Positions 45,495 through 58,100 of a stretch of DNA of 64,000 nucleotides are shown piece by piece. Below the pieces are notes generated by a model that saw only the letters and a list, made by a program, of their open reading frames with translations, did not search any database and had not been told where the DNA came from. Origin of the DNA: Leptasterias polaris (Eukaryota; Echinodermata; Asteroidea; Forcipulatida; Asteriidae); contig JAZGTN010000064.1 of assembly GCA_037783415.1 (NCBI GenBank), positions 806,001 through 870,000 on the forward strand. Direction: 5' to 3'. Position numbers and translations under genes: made by a program. The first letter of the stretch is position 1. Every line of letters starts with the position of its first letter.

Positions 45495-45689
45495 AGTAGT
45501 ATGACCACATAGAGAGTTTTAGAGACGGGCATGAAAGAAAATATTAGGACCGGAATGCACTCAAAGTGTTCAAAAAGCTTTAGTACGAAAGCCCAATCGT
45601 GCCACTGAAGTATATATTATCAGCGGGAACTAATCCGTTATAACGAATTAATAATCCGTTATAACGAATTAATAATCCGTCTGATCAAG

Positions 45690-46640
45690 GAATTCGCATA
45701 CGAACTTTGTACCCCCCTCGCTGAAGTGTTTAACTGCTCCCTCAGCTCGGGAATCGTACCAGATATATGGAAAAAGGCCATTGTGATTCCGGTGCCAAAG
45801 ACACAACCCCCAGCTATTGATCAACTACGACCGATCTCTCTCACGTGCTTCTTCGCGAAGATATTTGATGACTTTGTTGTCAAGTGGATAATGAATGATA
45901 TTGGGAACTCATTCGACAATAATCAATTTGGGTCCTTAAAGGGATCCTCGACCACTCACTGTTGAGATGTAGCTAGTGAAACTGATAAATTAAATCGGTC
46001 AGGTGTTGTCATGGCAACAGATTTCTCTAAAGCTCTTGATAAAGTGAGTCACCAAATTGTTGTTGAAAAATTCCTTAGTCTTGGCGTACGACCTTCCATT
46101 ATACCGTGGATCTGTGATTTTTTATCTAATCGTTCTCAGTGTGTCCGTATTGATGGTACCCTGTCAGACTGGCAAACTACTAATGCTGGAGTCCCGCAAG
46201 GAACTAAGATCGGACCAATTGCATTTCTTGCCATGATTAATGACTGCCAGCCAATCAGTGCAGAAGTTTCTCAGTATAAATATGTAGATGATGCCACTCT
46301 TTTTTTACCCTTTGGGAAGTTAGATAAAATAGCTGTCATGCAAAACGAACTTGACAATCTCAAACAGTGGTCTGATAAGAATTTTATGCGTTTAAATCCG
46401 ACCAAATGTAATTTTATGACTGTTTGTTTTCAGCGGGCTATCATTGAACCACATTTGTATATACTATGACGTACCTATTAGCCAGAGTTCTTGCCTTAAA
46501 CTCCTTGGTGTTCACATACAACAGAATCTGAAATGGGACACTCATATTGATTTTATGTGTAAATCATTTAATCGTAAACTTTATTTTTTAAGACAGTTGA
46601 AACGTTGTAATAAATTATACCAGCCAGTGACCTGAGAATT
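45690..46640 (+). pseudogene. LINE reverse transcriptase fragment inside the inverted-repeat element
   Basis: Broken plus-strand frames read LSSGIVPDIWKKAIVIPVPK, LRPISLTCFFAKIFDDFVVK and NQFGSLKGSSTTHC, then after a stop MATDFSKALDKVSHQIVVEK, WICDFLSNRSQCVRIDGTLS, NAGVPQGTKIGPIAFLAMIN, KYVDDATLF and FMRLNPTKCNFMTV, then LLGVHIQQNLKWDTHIDFM. The catalytic YVDD is present near 46280-46291. Stops at 45963 and 46467 disrupt it. The LRPISLT/QFGSxKGxSTTH type differs from the CR1/L2 copies elsewhere in the window; the clade is not assigned. Confidence 0.85.
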
Positions 46641-46747
46641 GTGTATGTCCAATATATTAGACCTGATTATAACGGATTAGTTCCCGCTGATAATATATAC
46701 TTCAGTGGCACGATTGGGCTTTCGTACATATCCACATAGCCACTACC

Positions 46748-46930
46748 GAAGTCATCAATTCGGACACGGCCGTACAGTACGTCGCATCATGGAGATGGGC
46801 CAATTGTTAATTCGTTATAACGAATTCTAATTCGTTTAAACGGATTACTAATTCGTTAAAACGAATTAACAATCGGCCCACCTCCACGGTGCGACTGAAC
46901 GGCCGAGTCCGAATTGATGATTTCGTATTT
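46748..46930. repeat. long imperfect palindrome with operator-like repeats
   Basis: Left arm GAAGTCATCAATTCGGACAC...ATGGGCCAATTGTTAATTCG and right arm CGAATTAACAATCGGCCCAC...CCGAATTGATGATTTCG are inverse copies. The centre has alternating GTTATAACGAATT and GTTTAAACGGATT units. The left arm repeats, diverged, near 46985-47060. Confidence 0.75.
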
Positions 46931-47183
46931 GGCAGGAACGCCGAAAATTTCCATAACTCATCGGCTGTTGTTGTGAACGGCTATCCGCATCCGAAATCAT
47001 CAGTTCGCACTCGGCTGTTCAGTCGCATCATGGAGGTGGGCCAATTGTTAATTCGTTATAACGGATTATTAATTCGTTATAACGGATTATTAATTCGTTA
47101 TAACGGATTATTAATTCGTTATAACGGATTAGTTCCCGCTGATAATATATACTTCAGTGGAACGATTGGGCTTTCGTACTTTA

Positions 47184-48900
47184 GGTTGAATATTTAACAA
47201 TTCTCCCATGTCGATGGAGAATCAAGTATGGAGACTAAAGCTTTAAAAAACGCAAGAGGCGTCACTGGTGTATAGTTCTTAAAGTGATTGGTGGGGGGGG
47301 GGGGGGGGGGGGGGGGGTTTAGAGGGGGCCACTCAGGGAAAACAGGTGTTGGTTAAAGGGGCGGGTGGGGGGAGATAGGATGGAGGGCGTGAGAAACAGC
47401 CCATGTAGCGCTGTGTGTATGATGGTGCGGGAAATTCGAAGCTGGATCGGGTGGTAGCCAGCAAACGAAAAAGGGCAGAGCCTGAACGGGAGTGCCTGTG
47501 TCATTTTTAGTTTGTATACATTTACCTAAGACTCTTCTAACCAAAAAGCGCATCAACTTGAAAATGCTTTAAAAACATTATCCATTGTGGTGATTTAAAG
47601 TTGAGTTGATTTATATTAAAAACAGGTAAGCCCTATCTATTTCCCTTCAGTCAAGTTAACTAACGTTCATTTGAGACGAGACATAATCGTCAAAGATGAT
47701 TACACCGAAGTAGCCTGCTTATAAGTCGCAATTGAGTTATTGCTTGACATGGAAACACTTTGCTAGAGATAAATAAACACTGTACAAACATTGTTTAATT
47801 TATCAAGAAAGAAAGAAACTTTAACTCAATTAACGTAATAATAATTATGACCAAAGCCTATACATCTTATAAATATTTCAGTACAAGTCATAATAATGAC
47901 TTTCAGTTGAACTATATAGTACAACTGTACAAGTCATTATCATGACTTATTATCTATCATAGCAGTTTTTTTGTAAATGATGAGATATACCGATTTGTAA
48001 TAATTATTACGATTAATGCTTACTCGGTAGTGATATTTCTGGTCATTATTATAACTTTGTGTCCCCGCATTTTCCTCTCTTTTCAAAGCCCCTTCGTAAT
48101 TGTCATTGTTAAAAAGTATGTTTGACGGTTTAAAAAGTATTGGCATATTTTGAACTTGCTCGCGCCCAAACAAAACAAATCATTTTAGATCCAAAAAGAA
48201 CATAATTAGAGCGCGTGGCCGGAACGGACCAAAGATTAATAATTGGCTTAGCATGTCTCGGTTTTGACAGTATTTGTGCTTGTTATTGTTGCTTTCTTCT
48301 TTTGAGAAGACGTGTTAAATGTAGGCTTTGAGGTTGGTCCTATTTGGCTTGGGAAGTGAAAAGGTGATCATGTAAACTTGCATCATTTGATTTAGGAAAA
48401 AAGTACATTAATTTTGTTTTTCTTTTTCTGGGGTAGCAAAAATTCCGAAAAGCTGACCTGCCAAAAATTGAAAAGAAATCTGAAGTTTTATTAGTTGTCC
48501 GAAAATATATTTGATTTTCAAGAGGCTCAAATACTTTAAATATTTTTTTTGAGTATTTTTGAATATTTTAGCACTAGCATTGGTTGCTATGAGAGTTTAG
48601 CACCTTTTAGAGTTTTAGCGCCCTCCCGTGTTAAAAAATTGAGCTGCAAAACACTGGGTTGAATTTCTACCAAAATGCATATTCATGAATATTCAAATCA
48701 CACTGTTTATTTGGGAAATAATGCGAACACAGGGTAAGAAAACCTCCATTTATGATCTAGCCGTAAAAAGGTGTCAGTAGACAGTTTACCCAAAGCATTT
48801 ACGTGACAAAATATGACGGGATTGAACTTTAGATAGTTTAATACAGAAAATAGTATTGGCTCAGAAATAAACACAACATTACGACTGCAAGAGACTAATC
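47184..48900. other. upstream region of NELFA, no gene seen
   Basis: It contains a run of 25 G at 47293-47317, a small inverted pair around GTACAAGTCATAATAATGAC near 47881-47945, and otherwise AT-rich unique-looking sequence. The short open frames carry no motif. Confidence 0.45.
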
Positions 48901-48906
48901 ACAACT

Positions 48907-48918
48907 TGCGCATGCGTA
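48907..48918 (+). promoter_or_regulatory. NRF-1-like site upstream of NELFA
   Basis: TGCGCATGCGTA fits the NRF-1 consensus YGCGCAYGCGCR except at the ninth or later positions. It lies 59-70 bases upstream of the start codon. Close by, CAAAATGGCGACC over the start codon fits a YY1-type site. Such sites are common in TATA-less housekeeping promoters; function here is inferred. Confidence 0.5.
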
Positions 48919-48976
48919 TTTTAATCACAACCATCGTGGTTTAGCTACTTCATACGTCAACGCTGTATTATACAAA

Positions 48977-49189
48977 ATGGCGACCGTCAAAGACAGCGAT
49001 ACAAATTTGTGGCTCCACAACAAACTCGGGGATAGTGAAGATTTGTGGTCTGGAATAAGTAGTGTCGGTTCGCAACTTCAAGGAGACGTCCTTAAGAATG
49101 TATTTGTTTGTTTCCAGAGTCTCCAGCCGACAGTGAAGTTGAAAATGTTAATGTCTATCCTACATATGCCAAGAAGAAATGTCGATGAG
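48977..49189 (+). CDS. NELFA: NELF-A exon 1
   Basis: 71 codons, ending phase 0 with donor GTTAGT. MATVKDSDTNLWLHNKLGDS matches the vertebrate N terminus MASMRESDTGLWLHNKLG. Confidence 0.95.
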
Positions 49190-52100
49190 GTTAGTTAGGC
49201 AGTACGTACGTCTCCCGAGTCCTATGATTGAAGTTCGTTCCGCTATCGTCTCCAGACGATAGCGGAACGAACCTCATAAACCACAAGGGAAACTGACTGG
49301 GTAAAATTTTTTAAAATGATTTTGGGTTGAACAAAGAAAAATTTACTAGAGCGAGATTTGAACCAACGACCTCCGGTTTAACGTGCCGGCGCTCTACCAA
49401 CAACTGAGTTTATTAGGCATATCTGATATAAAATTAAAAAGTCGCATCCCCTTAACTTTAAGGTGATCCCCTGGCTGCCGCTTCCCAGGTTGTATCGTAT
49501 ACTTGAGTGTGTGATCCCTGGCTACATGGCAGTTTGCGGTTGAATGGCTTCTGACTGGCACCCCCCGAACAAAGATATTGACAAAATAGGGAAACCGCCA
49601 ACACTAGGGCTAGATAGCTCAGTTGGTAGAGCGGTTGATGAGCGCATTTATTCGACATTTTAATAAGCATAATGCATTGCGCGAAATAAAACAAAGTTAA
49701 GGGGGTACACAGACAGGCAAAAAAAACTACCAAGGACGGGTTGCTCCACCATTTCCAATATACCAAATTGTTCCTTAACTTTAAGGACTACTCTTTCTTA
49801 CTACTGATACTAGCTATTCAAAATAGTGGAGCAACCCGTCAATGGGGTCGAAAAAACCCGCGGAACAGTTGATGAGCGCATTTATTCAACATTTAATAAG
49901 CATAATGCATTGCGCGAAATGAAACAAAGTTAAGGGGGTACACGGACAGGCAAAAAAAACTGCCAAGGACGGGTTGCTCCACCATTTCCAATATACCAAA
50001 TTGTTCCTCAAGGACTACTCTTTCTTACTACTGATACTAGCTATTCAAAACAGTGGAGCAACCCGTCAATGGGGTCGAAAAAACCCGCGGAACGGTTGAT
50101 GAGCGCATTTATTCAACATTTAATAAGCATAAATGCATTGCGCGAAATAAAACAAAGTTAAGGGGGTACACAAACAGGCAAAAAAAACTACCAAGGACGG
50201 GTTGCTCCACCATTTCCAATATACCAAATTGTTCCTTAAGGACTACTCTTTCTTACTAGCTATCCAAAATTGTGGAGCAACCCGTCAATGGGATCGAAAA
50301 AACCGTGGAACGATTGCTGAGCGTCTTTATCCAATAGTATAGCATAACACTTTGCGCGAAATGAAACAAACTTAAGGGGGTTCATGGACAAGCCAAAAAA
50401 CTAACAAGGACGGGTTGCTCCACCATTTCCAATATACCAAATTGTTCCTTAAGGACTACTCTTTCATACTAGTTATCTAAAATAGTGGAGCAACCCGTCA
50501 ATGGGATTGAAAAAACCCGCGGAACGGTTGATGGTTGATGGATATTCATTTATTCAACATTTTAATAAGCATAATGCATTGCGCGAAATAAAACAAAATA
50601 AAGAAGGTACACGGACAGGCAAAAAAAAAACTACCAAGGACGGGTTGCTCCACCATTTCCAATATACCAAATTGTTCCTTAAGGACTACTCTTTCTTACT
50701 AGCTATCCAAAATAGTGGAGCAACCCGTCAATGGGATCGAAAAAACCGCGGAACGGTTGATGAGCGTCTTTATTCAACATTTAATAAGCAATGCATTGCG
50801 CGAAATAAAACAAAGTTAAGGGGGTACACAAACAGGCAAAAAAACTACCAAGGACGGGTTGCTCCACCATTTCCAATAGACCAAATTGTTCCTTAAGGAC
50901 TACTCTTTCTTACTAGCTATCCAAAATAGTGGAGCAACCCGTCAATGGGATCGAAAAAACCGCGGAACGGTTGATGAGCGTCTTTATTCAACATTTAATA
51001 AGCAATGCATTGCGCGAAATAAAACAAAGTTAAGGGGGTACACGGACAGGCAAAAAAACTACTAAGGACGGGTTGCTCCACCATTTTCAATATACCAAAG
51101 CGGAACGGTTGATGAGCGCATTTATTCAACATTTAATAAGCATAATGAATTGCGCGAAATGAAACAAAATAAAGGGGTACATGGACAAGCGAAAAAAACT
51201 ATCAAGGACGGGTTGCTCCAACTTTTCCAATATACCAAATTGTTCCTTTAATAAGGACTATTCTTTCTTACTAGCTATCCAAAATAGTAAAGCTTCGTTT
51301 TTTTTAGAGCATCTATAGATTCCACATTTAGGATGCCCAATTAAATGCGCGATAATGAAACAAAATCAAGCAGTATCCGTAAACTAATTAAGACTCTGGT
51401 AAAATACATAAATATAACGTTCAGTTCTCAACTCATAAATTCGGATTGACAATACCAAATAATGTTTAAAAAATATTAGAGTAATTGGCATTATAAATAA
51501 CAAATAAAACAATAAATCAGAGGCAGCTGATCATGAGATGCCATTCACGAACATAATATAAAAAGTACCTGTGTATGTTTGATTGATGTTGCGTTTTATG
51601 GGGAATTGTTCGTTGTTGTTAAAAAACACTTTCTTTTATTGTCGTTGAGTTTTGTTAATTTAGTTTCGACTTCGTATTAATTTGAACAACTCTTTTTTTA
51701 GATTTTTGTGTTTTGTTCTTTAGTTTATAAATATATTAGTTTTGGCCCTTTTGCCCGCACATATTGAATGGCCATAAAGAATTTATAAAACGTTCCTGCC
51801 AATTGCCTTTTTACAAAACAACGTGACAAAACCGTATAATTATGAACGAGGTTCAACTGAAATCTTCGACAAAATCAACCTCCTTGGTAATAGTAAGTAT
51901 CGTATTGCATTGGTTGGTGGATTTATATGAAGTTGACTATAACTTCCATGCTCAGATAGACTGAAATAGCGCCGTATATTGTGGATTAACCTCCGTCTTC
52001 AACCTACATGTATGATCATTAGACTTGAGAATCTTGTTTATCGGTTTGTACACACCATATGGCGAATTAGTCCAAAAGTGGACGGATTACTCTGATTGGT

Positions 52101-55100
52101 CATAATCTCAGAAGCTTCAATAAAATTACATATTCAAATTTAACCGTTTATTGGATATAGTACATACAACATTGATGTACATGTTACTTATCTGCTCAGT
52201 GATTCAACATGCAGTTCGGAATAAAAATTAAAAAAAGTGGCTGTAGTTTTTAAATTCAAAATAAACTAGACTTAAATTTTTGTTGCATAACAAAAACGAG
52301 GTGTTCGGCATGATATTAAAATGTTGGTCGTAATACATCCCAGCTGTCGTATTCGTAATTTTAAAAAAGCCACCACTTGTCAAGTAATGGACAAAATATA
52401 TGACAAGTACTGTACACGAAGTAAATTGCGACGTTTTTTGTAAACGATGATATTTACATAAATCTTACAATTTTCATCGCCGTGTCTGAGAGACATACTC
52501 AGTGGGCCTAGAGCGCCTTCGACAGGCATGGTCACGTCGATCAACGTGCCGTCGGTCTCGATGTTTGATGAGAAGCGAACCAATTTCGATCTTTTTCAGA
52601 TTGAGTTTAAGTCAGTTATTAAACGTCATACATATTACTAAATCAGGTGGACATCTCAGTGAGAACTCGTCTTCTGTTCGTTGTTTACCATCAAACCATC
52701 AGACAGGCAAAAGGGAAATCACTTAAGTTTAACTTCGCACGAGTTAACGATAAACTCATCGTGCCAAACACCATGTTTTGTTCGATCGACGTTTGACATG
52801 TCCAGCTGCACACATACACAATACATGGCTGGACTACACACAAGCCTCGTGGACTTATGACACTGTCATCAATGGAGCGGAACAGTCAGCCACACACAGC
52901 GCTGTGTACATAGTTAACATGCAGGTTAATACATACGTGGGCTTTATCGTCCGATTTTGAAGAAAATTTTCAAAGGCAAACTTTGACCTTCCGGTACGAC
53001 CAGAAGAAGAGGTCATACGATTTTGGCGTTAACTTTTCAAATGTAGCCCCAGTCTTGATCTATCAGATGCTCAATTATGAATATCATACTTGTAAAATTC
53101 AAAGACATACAGCGTATAGCAAATGGTAACTTTTTAAACTTAAAAACCTTGTAATTTGACACCTGATGATCATGACGTCACTGAAGCGGTTTCATCTCCT
53201 AATGGTTGTCTAACTATATGTAATTTTATGTAAAGTTTCAAGTTTATATGAGCTTGGGAAGTGTGCTTTTGTTAGCGGACAATCGCGGGGGATAAGAAGA
53301 AAAAGAAGAAGTATTAAAAAGTAAGAAAAAAACCCAAACAAAAACGGAACAAAAACAAGAGGTGTTCCGGGCGGAGTGCCCGAACACCCAATAAAAAACG
53401 TTTGGAAAAATCACTCGACGATTCCATTCAAATCATAGGTAACACAGTTTAAGTTGTCTAGATAAGGATCAGGTTATTTGTTATGTTTAGTTTTCAGCAT
53501 TTTAAGATCTTGTATGTTCAATAGCATAAGTACTAAGCACTAAATAAATAAGAACGATGAGATTTTACAGCAAATGCTGAAGTGATTATAATCTTTTGGT
53601 AATAGACTCAGACAACTTTTGTGGCCTCCTGATTAGTCATCTTTCTGGATAGTGTTGTTATGTAAAATATCAGTTGTGAATAATGAATATACCCCGTAAA
53701 CAAGAGGGTCAAGTCTGAGATTGCAAGTTAGAGCAGTGTGATAGCCAATCTGCGGAGGGAATTTTTCGTGGCTGACAGCAGAGAAATAACGGTGATCTCA
53801 CACTACTTGAAATCAAGTCTAATGCTCAGAGGGCACTCAGAGGGCACTAACACGAGGTCCAGCTCCTTACACTGTGTCCTCCCCCCCCCCACCCGTCCTT
53901 GATAGTTTTTTGGCTTGTCCAGTACCCCCTTAAGTTTGATTCATTTTGTGCAATGCATTATGCTTAGTGTTGGATAAAGACGCTCATCAACCGTTCCGCG
54001 GTTTTTTCGAACCCATTGACGGGTTGCTCCACTATTTTGAATAGCTAGTAAGAAAGAGGATTCCTTAACCCTAACCCTCCCATACCCTACAAATTCAAAC
54101 AGGGCAAAGTGTTTAATTTTGTTAGGTTAAGTACAGTGAAGTTAGGATTGGGTGTTTGATTCTGTGGGATTGTGTATCCTTGCTGACAAGTAATGGTGTT
54201 GGAATTTGATTGAGTGGGTATGGTGGATGTGTGAAATGTACATGTCTGGCATTGCTCTTTCCTCCATGGTCTAATGAGATAGTTGTTGGATTATGTTATG
54301 TTGGGTACTGTGTGATTTCACTGATCAAATTTTTGCACATGCCAAGTGTACACACTCCAACAAAATCAAACAAAAAAAGCCTGTTGGAGTTTGTTAGGTT
54401 GTGTATCGTCCACCTAAGATTGGGCACAGTTCCCATCTCATGGTAGTATAAGCTGTTGGAATGTGTTGGGTTAGGGGTGGATTCTAGTAAAAACGCTTTG
54501 GGAGTTAGGGTTAAGGAACAATTTGGTATATTGGAAATGGTGGAGCAACCCGTCCTTGGTAGTTTTTTTGCCTGTTTGTGTACCCCCTTAACTTTGTTTT
54601 ATTTCGCGCAATGCATTGCTTATTAAATGTTGAATAAATGCGCTCATCAACCGTTCCGCGGGTTTTTTCGATCCCATTGACGTGTTGCTCCACTATTTTG
54701 GATAGCTAGTAAGAAAGAGTAGTCCTTAAGGAACAATTTGGTATATTGGAATTGGTGGAGCAACCCGTCCTTGGTAGTTTTTTGGCCTGTCCGTGTACTT
54801 TCTTTATTTTGTTTTATTTCGCGCAATGCATTATGCTTATTAAATGTTGAAAAAAGACGCTCATCAACCGTTCCGCGGTTTTTTCGACCCCATTGACGTG
54901 TTGCTCCACTATTTTGGATAGCTAGTAAGAAAGAGTAGTCCTTAAGGAACAATTTGGTCTATTGGAAATGGTGGAGCAACCCGTCCTTGGCAGTTTTTTG
55001 GCCTGTCCGTGTACTTTCTTTATTTTGTTTTATTTCGCGCAATGCATTATGCTTATTAAATGTTGAATAAATACGCTCATCAACCGTTCCGCGGTTTTTT

Positions 55101-58100
55101 CGAACCCATTGACGGGTTGCTCCACTATTTTGGATAGCTAGTAAGAAAGAGTAGTCCTTGAGGAACAATTTGGTATATTGGAAATGGTGGAGCAACCCGT
55201 CCTTGGCAGTTTTTTTTTTGCTTCAAGTCCATGTAGGCCTACCCTGTTAATTTTGTTTCATTTCGCGCAATGCTTTATGCATCTAATTTTTTCCCCTTCA
55301 CATCACGTGACATGCTATTCAGTTTGTACATCTGTTATACAGTAATATTACATGGTTTACACAGTCTAGACCTATACATACAGCACTCGTTCAGCAGAGA
55401 GAGAGGTCAGTAAGTCAAGTGTCATGCTGGAACCTTCCGTTGGACCATGGAGCTATAAATGGACGTTGCCATTGTAAACAATTAATTAACCAAACACACA
55501 AATTATATTTGAAGGGCATTATGTTCTTCAAGCAATCAAACGCACTGGTAAGTACAAAGGATCATTTTCAAATACTGTTATAATTATACTCTGGAATCGG
55601 TGGAGTCTGTGCAGCAAATTCGTCAGTCGTTTGTGTGGCATGCATGGTAATGAAAAACTACGTGCAATATGATTTGTTACATCGTATATTATTCGTTCCG
55701 TCGTTCCGTCGTTCCGCAATCGTTCCGCGTTTTACCAACGTCTCATTGTATTGTTACTAATACTATAACTTAAGACTGAAACTTACTGTAAAAGTCTTTT
55801 TTACTACCCACCCATTTTTTCTTCAAATTTAACCACTGCAAGATTCACATTACAAAAGTTGTCTAGTTTGTAGTTATTTTTTAGAACTTTGTTTGAAGCT
55901 CAGCAAGTTGAAACTAAGTAAAAGTATTCATTTTATCTACCCCAGGTGACGTCCTACCACCACCAGGGTAGCCCCAATTAGGGCCAATGGATTGGCCCTG
56001 CTTGGGGCTACCACCAGGGTAGTTGCGATAATCGTAACCCTACATCCTCCTGACGGTCGCAGACTGGAAGGTAGGGTTACGATTATCACAACTACCACCA
56101 GGGTTAATTGTCTGCCATTTTGGGAGTCAAAATATACACAGACAGAGGAGTTGACTCCCAAAATGGTGGAAATGGTAGACGTGCACACTGGGGAAGTGTA
56201 ATCCGTGTCCTTCAAAGGGATCAATGAATTCTGTTGACTTTCCTCTCCAGGTGTGCATCCATTTCATTTCTGATTTGAAGCAATTAATTTTTACTTGTAG
56301 GGTTTCAGGTTACTTCGTAGCTTGACCACTCGTACCCTGGACACTTCCTTCTCTGTCTGTGTATATTTTGACTCCCAAAATGTTTAAGGTAGCACTTTTG
56401 TGTCCGATCTGCACTCCACCAACAATCAAGCACCCTTGGCTTTACGTCCTCACTTAAGGATCCTGCCGAGTCATCAACGTAAACGTAAACGTCATCCTTA
56501 TCATTTTTCAGGGGGGCTTGTCTAATAAAATATACATTGAAATGACCTTAGGTTACTTTTTTTTCAGTTCCAAGTAGAGCTAAATGCTATCATCCACCTT
56601 GCTCGTAATGACTCTGACCAATGGGTGTCTATTGTTGGTGATATTCTTCATACTTATCCCAGCACTGGAAGCCTGAATCTGGAGATCGAGGAAGACCACC
56701 AGTTTGTAGCTGAAGTTTTATATGATTTACGCAAACATTGTAAGTACGTGTAGTCATTATGGAATGACTTACCTCTTCATATTCGCTAAGCTGGCTCTCT
56801 TCAGATTTTCAAGGGACTTTTAAAAACTCATTTGTTTGAATCTTTATTTGTGTAACTTGCTTTTATATTCATTTTCATTGTTTTATGTTTTGTGTTGCGC
56901 ATAGAGGCTTACTGCATTATGCGCTATATCAATATCTCGTATTATTATTATTATTATTAGTCACCATTACTTTTCTGCCCCCCCCAAAAAGTGTATTGTT
57001 TGTGCTCTGATATTGATAGAGTTTTAAAATTAAGTTTTTTTCTAAGAAACAAGCTCACATACATGAAAATACAGTGTAATGTACTTGTTTGTTGGAATGT
57101 CCTTTAGCAGTAGAACATTACTACAAATACAATGTACATGTAGTGTACTTGTTTGTTGGAATCTCTCTTAGGGGTAGAACAGTAGAACATTACAATGTAA
57201 CAGTGTTGTAGTCGAGTCACCTGTGTCGAGTCCGAGTCCGAGTCCGAGTCTCAAGTCACTTGGTCCGAGTCCGAGTCCGAGTCATGAGTCACTTGTTTAA
57301 ATATTGATTGCAAACCAAATTTCGTAAAAAAAGAATTGGAAATGACAAAATAAAACACATTTAATTTAAACAAAGTTCTGTACGTGCAGTTACAATTTTA
57401 TTTTAGGTTTTACAAATACTCCTTGCCTCTTATCCAGAATATCTATAATGATTTAAAATTATTTTTTTCTCTTCAAAATAACCAATTATATACCAAAAGA
57501 AACAATACGAGGCGGAACGGCAGATGCCATGGTGATTAAAAAAATGTACTAGTGACGTGACCAAACTTGACGTCGTGTGCGTGTGTGTGTGTGGGTCGAC
57601 CATGTGTGGAAACTGGTGCAAACAACACACAGCCATCACAGTGCAATATGCAGGCTGTGTTTTACAGGTACCAGACATGCCATTTCCCTGGTAATATGCA
57701 TCAAGCACAAGCAGTGGCTATGGTAATAACGTTGACAGAATACCAGCATTAATATTGGTGTCGTGCATCCCAGTGTTATTATGCGTATTGAACATACGAA
57801 TCGAACATACACGCGCTGTACGTACATTGCCATCTACACAATAAGCACGAACACTTTTACTTGCAACACCATACGACAGTGTACTTATTTCTTGTGCTAG
57901 ACATTAATATTCCTCCATGTGCACTCCGGGAATGACAATCGGATCATCGGAATTGTTTTTAATATTTAAAAAAGGTATTGTTTGTGAAAATACGTGACTC
58001 GCAAGTCACGAGTCCTCGGGGACAAGTCCAGGTCATGATAGTCGAGTCCGAGTTCGAGTCTTTTGCAGACGTGACTCGAGTCCAGTCCGAGTCACCGAAA

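Larger units (their letters stand above)
45583..47179. mobile_element. compound inverted-repeat element enclosing a LINE fragment
   Basis: The left end GTACGAAAGCCCAATCGT continues GCCACTGAAG and into GCGGGAACTAATCCGTTA; the right end is its inverse, closing at 47179. TTTA flanks both sides (45579-45582 and 47180-47183). A second copy of the right end occurs inside at 46672-46728. Tandem AATTCGTTATAACGAATT-type units lie next to each end. No transposase is recognised. Confidence 0.75.

Noticed and set aside
35623..48976. Shared bidirectional promoter for APC4 and NELFA
   Set aside because: The genes are divergent, but about 13.4 kb of mostly mobile sequence separates the start codons.
54060..54080. 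Telomere-like TTAACCCTAACCC
   Set aside because: Only two partial units; they are the end of a TTAA-flanked element whose inverse lies at 54500-54514, so this is not an interstitial telomere.
50053..55195. Recurring open frames reading TRGTVDERIYSTFNK as a protein family
   Set aside because: They follow the satellite unit on both arrays, start at arbitrary Met codons and show no splice or codon signal of a gene.
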